Origin: an uncultured Eubacterium sp.
GTDB lineage: Bacteria; Bacillota; Clostridia; Lachnospirales; Lachnospiraceae
Direction: 5' to 3'
DNA: 28,217 bases
Assembly (NCBI GenBank): GCA_900551945.1
Contig: URYE01000030.1
Coordinates: 1 to 28,217 of the forward strand
Positions 23,607 to 28,217 of this stretch are shown here, piece after piece. A program made the position numbers and the translations under genes. The first letter of the stretch is position 1. Each line of letters opens with the position of its first letter. The notes under the pieces are model-generated. The model was not told the DNA's origin and made no database searches. It was given only the letters and a program-made list of their open reading frames with translations.

Positions 23607-26120
23607 TTACATTCCAATCATGTCAAATACCTCAAATGAAATCATTACTTGATGGTTTTGCTTTGGATTGTGATATTTTATCTGAACTGACTTTAAGCTT
23701 TGGCTGTAATACCAACCACACTCAGCCTTTTCATACTTACTTCTATGAAGAAAATGAGGTATTTCTTTGCCATCAAGTTCCACATAATATGGAGCTTTTT
23801 CTCTGTGAATTACATCAAGTTCCATGCTTTCAACTGTATTTTCATAATCACCTTCATATGTAAAATCAATATATGTTTTTGCTCCTGCTTTAACATCAAT
23901 ATTTGTTTTAAGATAATCACCATTTTTGTAATTATTTGTCTTTCCGTCATCATCATAAACTTCAAATGATGAGTCTACATCAGGTGCAAATATTATATGA
24001 AGCGAATTGACAACATCATTCATAAGGTTGTATATCTGATTTCCTGCCATTGGAATAATAGCACCACTTTTTATAAACATAGGAATTGTATCAATCTCAA
24101 CGTACTTTTCTATTGTCTGACCGCAACTATACTCTTGTCTTGTGTTAAAATCATAAAATCTTACATTGTTATCTTGTGTCTTAGGTAAATAAACTTTTCT
24201 AGTCTTTGCACCTTTTTCAACAACATTTGCAATTAAAAGTGAGTCGCCCCACATAAAGTCAACACCTTCGTTATATGTATTTGTGTCATTTTGAAATGCC
24301 ATAAACATAGGTGTCATAATTGGCAAGCCTCTTTTATGCGCTCTGTATTCAAGTGAATAAAGATATGGTGACATTCTATATCTTAACTTTATAGCCTCTG
24401 TAATATACTGCTTCATATCTGTGTACATCCACGGTTCTGTAACTGTGTTATCTGTATTTACTGAATGAATTGAAAATCTAGGCATAAATATTCCATTTTG
24501 AACCCATCTTACAAAAAGCTCTGGTTCTGGTGACTCGCCATAGAAACCACCTACGTCACTACCGTCATTTGCCACACCACAAAGTCCCATTCCAAGCATT
24601 GTTGCTATATTGTACTTAAGTGCGTCCCAACAAGTTAAATTATCACCGGTCCAAACTTGTGCATATCTTTGTATTCCTGCGTGACCTGACCTACACACTG
24701 AAAATGGTCTTACATCGGGATTGTATTCTTCAATAGCTTCATTAGACAATTGACACATGATATTACTCATTACTGGTTTAAGCTGTCCTATTGTACTTCC
24801 CTTGCCTTCAAAATATACTCTAGCATCTTTATCAACCATTGAGTCATATTCACAGTTGTCATTCCATACAGACTCGCAACCGTATTGCAACAATCCTTTT
24901 GTTAAATACTCTTTCCAATGCTTTCTTGTTTCTGCCTTTGTAAAGTCCACAAAAATTCCAGTTCCGCCCCACCATGTTCCTTTTCCCGGTTCATCTTTTA
25001 CACTGTCATAAACAAACATGTCTTTCTTTTTCATATCTTCAAGATATGGATGAACAAGTAACATTCCCGGTTTAACATTTGGTGATACAACAACTCCTTG
25101 CTCTTTCATTTTGGCAAACCAGTCGGCTGGGTCTTTAAATCTTGTATTGTTCCATGTAAAACTACATCTTTTTATCCCTTCTTCTGTTTCTACTGCACAA
25201 TAGCCTGATGATAACTGAAAACCGTCAATTGGAACGTCTTCTTCTTTTACTGTATCAATAAATTCAAGTATTGCGTCATCACAATCCTTTGGAAGCTCTG
25301 GATAGTACATTGATGAGCCAAGATAACCAAAAGCTGACTTTGGAAGAAGCATTGATTTTCCTGTCAAATCTGTATATCTTTCAACTACATTTTCAATTGA
25401 AGGGCCTGCTATTAAGAATAAATCAACATCGCCTGAGTCTGCTCTAAATGACGAATATCTATGCCAATAATTTCTCTTTTCTCTACCCATGTTGAAATCA
25501 CATTCTGCTGTTGAATGATAAAAATAACCAACTGCTTTTTTAGTAGTTGCCGATAACTTTATGTAAAATGGAATGTGCTTGTATAAAGAATCTGTTTCTT
25601 TTGGGTTATAACCCATAGCATCTCCCGGTGCCATATTCATATATTTTTCGGCTTTATTTATTTCTCCGCTCTTTTCACCAAAACCATAAAAATAATCATC
25701 TGCTTCTATCTGACTTGTATGAATACGTCTTTTATTTGAGTCTTCACGATATGCAAGATCTGTAATATCAGCATGAAGTAAAGTTCCGTCTAAATCATAA
25801 ACACATATACGGAATGGGTTCTTTTCAACTTCAACACGAAGTTTATTTCCAACTATTACAGCTTTATCTTTATCATCAGTTAATGTTGAATTTGCAACTT
25901 CAATTCTAGTTCTATAATCCTTCATAAATTCATCTGTTCTTGAATTCCATGCTGTTTTTATAAGACTATATGAAGCCTCGTCCCAGTCACCATCAAAGCC
26001 CGCTCTTATTCGTATAATATCATCAGTTAAAAACCACAAACGTATTTCAACTGCATTTGTATATATAGAATAATAATTATCATTAAATAAAACCTTTTGC
26101 GCACTGTAGCATACCTTCAT
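23607..26120 (-). CDS. GH31 family alpha-glycosidase (alpha-xylosidase/alpha-glucosidase-like)
   Basis: This 837-residue family 31 glycoside hydrolase has no signal peptide, so it acts in the cytoplasm on imported substrate. An N-terminal beta domain (about 1-255) precedes the catalytic barrel (about 260-600). The nucleophile is Asp421 (VWNDNCE) and the acid/base is Asp493 (QVWTGDN); NDGSDVGGF at 518-526 and RFSIHS at 548-553 are also typical. The C-terminal beta domains include a DUF5110-like region (EVYDDDGKTNNYKNGDY). The xylulokinase downstream suggests release of xylose, but alpha-glucosidase, alpha-galactosidase or other GH31 specificities are possible. It heads the operon, with AGGAGG before the start, and faces the AraC gene. 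Confidence 0.9.
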   Translation of the reverse strand: MKVCYSAQKVLFNDNYYSIYTNAVEIRLWFLTDDIIRIRAGFDGDWDEASYSLIKTAWNSRTDEFMKDYRTRIEVANSTLTDDKDKAVIVGNKLRVEVEKNPFRICVYDLDGTLLHADITDLAYREDSNKRRIHTSQIEADDYFYGFGEKSGEINKAEKYMNMAPGDAMGYNPKETDSLYKHIPFYIKLSATTKKAVGYFYHSTAECDFNMGREKRNYWHRYSSFRADSGDVDLFLIAGPSIENVVERYTDLTGKSMLLPKSAFGYLGSSMYYPELPKDCDDAILEFIDTVKEEDVPIDGFQLSSGYCAVETEEGIKRCSFTWNNTRFKDPADWFAKMKEQGVVVSPNVKPGMLLVHPYLEDMKKKDMFVYDSVKDEPGKGTWWGGTGIFVDFTKAETRKHWKEYLTKGLLQYGCESVWNDNCEYDSMVDKDARVYFEGKGSTIGQLKPVMSNIMCQLSNEAIEEYNPDVRPFSVCRSGHAGIQRYAQVWTGDNLTCWDALKYNIATMLGMGLCGVANDGSDVGGFYGESPEPELFVRWVQNGIFMPRFSIHSVNTDNTVTEPWMYTDMKQYITEAIKLRYRMSPYLYSLEYRAHKRGLPIMTPMFMAFQNDTNTYNEGVDFMWGDSLLIANVVEKGAKTRKVYLPKTQDNNVRFYDFNTRQEYSCGQTIEKYVEIDTIPMFIKSGAIIPMAGNQIYNLMNDVVNSLHIIFAPDVDSSFEVYDDDGKTNNYKNGDYLKTNIDVKAGAKTYIDFTYEGDYENTVESMELDVIHREKAPYYVELDGKEIPHFLHRSKYEKAECGWYYSQSLKSVQIKYHNPKQNHQVMISFEVFDMIGM

Positions 26121-26233
26121 TTTATCTATCCTCCTAATTAAATTGCTTGTTAAATTTATATCTATATACTACTCATTTCATAACTTTTATACTATACATA
26201 TTTTGACAAATATAACTAATTTCTTTACATATC

Positions 26234-26262
26234 TTGCACTAAATTAATTAATGAATTATAAT
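26234..26262 (+). promoter_or_regulatory. Promoter of the AraC-family regulator gene
   Basis: TTGCAC (26234-26239) and TATAAT (26257-26262) are separated by 17 bases on the plus strand, about 105 bases before the start codon. The same intergenic region must contain the GH31 promoter on the other strand; no good -35/-10 pair is visible there, which fits an activator-dependent promoter. Confidence 0.65.
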
Positions 26263-26366
26263 AAAACCATAAAATATTTATTATTATTTAAAATATTTTT
26301 TACAACAACCATAAAAAGTTACATTAATTTTACTTTATCCATTTTACTGAAAGGAGTTTTTATTTT

Positions 26367-27197
26367 ATGAAAGATATCGCTCAAAGTAACATGTCACTTG
26401 GTGATTCAATGTCCGCCGCTTACATATCAAGTGTCAATGACAATATGTCACAATCTCATTACCACGACTACTATGAATTGTATTTTCTTGACAATGGAGA
26501 AAGATATCACTATATGGACGAAAAGCTTTTTAAAATACAAGCAGGCGATTGTATAATTTTCCCACCTCAAACAATGCACCGCTCCTTTAGTGACAAAGAT
26601 TGTTCTTTTTCAAGAGTTGTTTTATATTTTAGACCTGAAATAATTGCTTCTGAAAATTTAAAAAATAAATTAATACACTCTGATTGCGTTTATACCCCTG
26701 ACAAAGATACACTTAAAAATTTAAGAAGATTTATATATCTTTTTTTAGAAGCACAAAGCAAATCTTCTGAATTAAAATTTGAATATATGTCATCACTTAC
26801 TAATTTAATTCTTACACTTGTAGTTCAAATGAAGCAAAAGAAAACGGGAATTATTCAGCAAAACAGAACTACACAGATTATTGACTATATTAATAACAAC
26901 TACGAACATGATATCTGTTTGCATGATTTATCTGAAAGATTTCACGTCAGCGAATATTATCTTTGTAGAGAATTTAAAAAGAATACTAATAGAACTATAA
27001 TCGACTATATAAAAAGAACTCGTGTAATGAATGCCGAAAGATTATTTATAGAAACGGATATGAATGTCACCGAGGTTTCAACACTTACGGGATTTTCTAA
27101 CCTTACACACTTTTATCGTGTATTTAAAGAAATTACGGGGTATTCGCCATCGGAATACAAAAAACGTCTAAAAAACAACTATTCAAATTTTAAATAA
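26367..27197 (+). CDS. AraC family transcriptional regulator with cupin sensor domain
   Basis: This 276-residue regulator is divergent from the GH31-TRAP operon and is probably its activator. The N-terminal cupin (about residues 10-120; His31, His33 and Glu37 in SHYHDYYE, His71 in PPQTMHRSF) senses a sugar. The C-terminal pair of helix-turn-helix motifs (about 168-268) includes LSERFHVSEYYLCREFKK and the family end motif GFSNLTHFYRVFKEITGYSP. AAAGGAG lies eight bases before the start. It is the only complete gene on the plus strand. The hairpin at its stop codon ends both this gene and the facing one. Confidence 0.93.
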   Translation: MKDIAQSNMSLGDSMSAAYISSVNDNMSQSHYHDYYELYFLDNGERYHYMDEKLFKIQAGDCIIFPPQTMHRSFSDKDCSFSRVVLYFRPEIIASENLKNKLIHSDCVYTPDKDTLKNLRRFIYLFLEAQSKSSELKFEYMSSLTNLILTLVVQMKQKKTGIIQQNRTTQIIDYINNNYEHDICLHDLSERFHVSEYYLCREFKKNTNRTIIDYIKRTRVMNAERLFIETDMNVTEVSTLTGFSNLTHFYRVFKEITGYSPSEYKKRLKNNYSNFK

Positions 27198-27241
27198 TGC
27201 GAGTTTAACAAACTAATTATGTAAAACTCACATTATTTAAA
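27189..27241. terminator. Bidirectional terminator between convergent genes
   Basis: An 18-bp stem with one mismatch (27189-27206 with 27224-27241; core ATAATGCGAGTTT/AAACTCACATTAT) overlaps the AraC stop codon and lies 10 bases past the stop of the facing membrane protein gene. A and T runs on both sides suit termination in both directions. Confidence 0.75.
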
Positions 27242-27250
27242 ATTATTAAC

Positions 27251-27673
27251 CTATCTTATTTTATTAAATATACCATAACCAATACCTTGAACAATTGCCA
27301 CTATTACAAACAAACTTCCCACATAAAAAAGATATTTTTGATATACAGATGAAGCTCCCGCAATATCAAATATATCTCTTAACATACTGCTTATCGTTAA
27401 TGCCACAACTCCTGAACAATACGCATTATCTGTAAATCTATTAATAATTATGCTTTTTTTAATTAAAATACTAATCACATATATTGTTATTTCTGGCAAC
27501 ACACCCAATATAAGTGGCAACATGAACAAATATGTCATATAAGGCGACCTTACATTATGCGAAAATCTATCATATATAATGAAAAATACAAAACAAAAAA
27601 TAGCTACTCCAAGCCATACTATTATTCTTTTTCTGCTGTTATGTGTATTTACATATTTATCCGATATAAACAA
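27251..27673 (-). CDS. Hypothetical four-helix membrane protein
   Basis: This 140-residue protein has about four membrane helices (about residues 17-34, 45-68, 83-103 and 112-135) and a short basic N-terminus. I do not recognise a named family. Its first 17 bases overlap the end of the phosphodiester glycosidase gene, suggesting translational coupling and a joint role in cell-envelope polysaccharide metabolism; this rests on position only. Since the upstream gene is damaged, expression of this one may be reduced. Confidence 0.6.
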   Translation of the reverse strand: MFISDKYVNTHNSRKRIIVWLGVAIFCFVFFIIYDRFSHNVRSPYMTYLFMLPLILGVLPEITIYVISILIKKSIIINRFTDNAYCSGVVALTISSMLRDIFDIAGASSVYQKYLFYVGSLFVIVAIVQGIGYGIFNKIR

Positions 27674-28217
27674 TGTCGCTCACCTTCCTTTCAGATATTG
27701 ACTTACCATTAGTTGTTGGATTATTAACTACATTTCCCATAAAATACATTGTAGCTGAACCACCACCATCAAGGTTATACGCAGTTTCACAATTAAGCTC
27801 TTTAAGCACTGTTGCAAGTTGCAAAAGAGATAAACCACTACTTTGTGTAGTTCTTCCATCAGACACTACAAATACATAATGATATGGCTCAATCATGCCA
27901 ATTGCTGTTCTAGGATTACTCGTCATAGACTGGTCTACCTCCTGCCCTGCTGATACTGATATTTCTCCATTTTCTACAAGTCCCGGTCCAAAACTGAACA
28001 ATTGAAGCACTCCTTCTGATACCAATGTATCTGTATCAATATCCGTTTCTTTTAATATTTCCATTCTGCCATCATTATATAGAGCCAGTGCTTCACTTGA
28101 TGAATCTCTTGCAATACTTCTGTATACATATCCATTTCTTCTGACTACTCTTCACAGCAAGATGTGGAGGTTCTAACTGATGATATTTTGCAGTAATCGT
28201 ACATCATTTTCAGACTT
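27657..28217 (-). pseudogene. Phosphodiester glycosidase (NAGPA domain) gene, 5' part disrupted
   Basis: The intact part encodes the C-terminal NAGPA-type domain (SFGPGLVENGEI, NPRTAIGMIEPYHYVFVVSDG, ETAYNLDGGGSATMYF, RKVSDIVYI), found in enzymes that remove N-acetylglucosamine from phosphodiesters and in related exopolysaccharide proteins. The first ATG (28062-28064) has no ribosome binding site. Homologous-looking sequence continues upstream of it in frame (NGYVYR, then SSSEALALYNDGR) until a TGA at 28152-28154. The segment expected before NGYVYR, with a GDYYG-like motif in relatives, is missing, and frames upstream are broken. This points to a deletion with frameshift, or an assembly error near the edge. 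Confidence 0.6.

Noticed and set aside
15632..26120. Sulfoquinovose degradation by the sulfo-transaldolase pathway (GH31, isomerase, transaldolase, transporter for an anion)
   Set aside because: There is a true xylulokinase, which that route does not need, and no sulfolactaldehyde reductase or dehydrogenase in the window. In a by-eye alignment the GH31 protein does not keep the sulfonate-binding Arg-Trp pair of E. coli YihQ. It remains a minor alternative for the substrate.

Overview
The window looks like chromosomal DNA from a low-GC, anaerobic, Gram-positive member of the Clostridia, most likely family Lachnospiraceae. The signs are AT-rich DNA, strong GGAGG-type ribosome binding sites, a Csp-like subtilase without a signal peptide, a GH5 cellulase ending in YGWW wall-binding-type repeats, an ECF folate S component behind a tetrahydrofolate riboswitch, and a TRAP transporter linked to carbohydrate genes. 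I cannot name the species. Every complete gene except one AraC-type regulator is on the minus strand.

Layout, left to right. 1-53: right end of an IS200/IS605-type element (end hairpin, probably the 3' end of an omega RNA) whose body lies outside the window. 329-763: flavodoxin with a clear promoter, a possible operator and a terminator. 1021-5393: a beta-helix-like protein of unknown function, a Csp-like S8 peptidase and a secreted GH5 endoglucanase. 5895-9088: a zinc-ribbon membrane protein, a 3-hydroxyacyl-CoA dehydrogenase relative, a YfcE-type phosphodiesterase and an enlarged folate transporter subunit under THF riboswitch control. 9365-13780: a membrane-anchored protein with a LiaF-like beta region, QueH, HisC and a DUF2079 membrane protein.

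14189-27197 is a coherent carbohydrate locus. In transcription order on the minus strand it encodes a GH31 alpha-glycosidase, the TRAP proteins DctP, DctQ and DctM, a cupin-like DUF4867 protein, an L-fucose/L-arabinose-isomerase-family enzyme, xylulokinase, a small transaldolase and a ROK regulator. A divergent AraC-family regulator sits at the head. The model is uptake of a small, probably anionic alpha-glycoside, cytoplasmic hydrolysis by GH31, isomerisation to D-xylulose, phosphorylation by XylB and entry into the pentose phosphate pathway. The choice of a TRAP carrier and a FucI-family isomerase, with no xylA in view, makes this the best candidate for an undescribed pathway.

Scattered at the 3' ends of genes are long fold-back elements of about 130-160 bp (5727-5880, 13822-13950, 14008-14164, 15442-15577, and perhaps 20522-20632). 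They share a core, and their terminal arms differ between copies while staying self-complementary. The right edge carries a membrane protein gene overlapped by a broken phosphodiester glycosidase gene.
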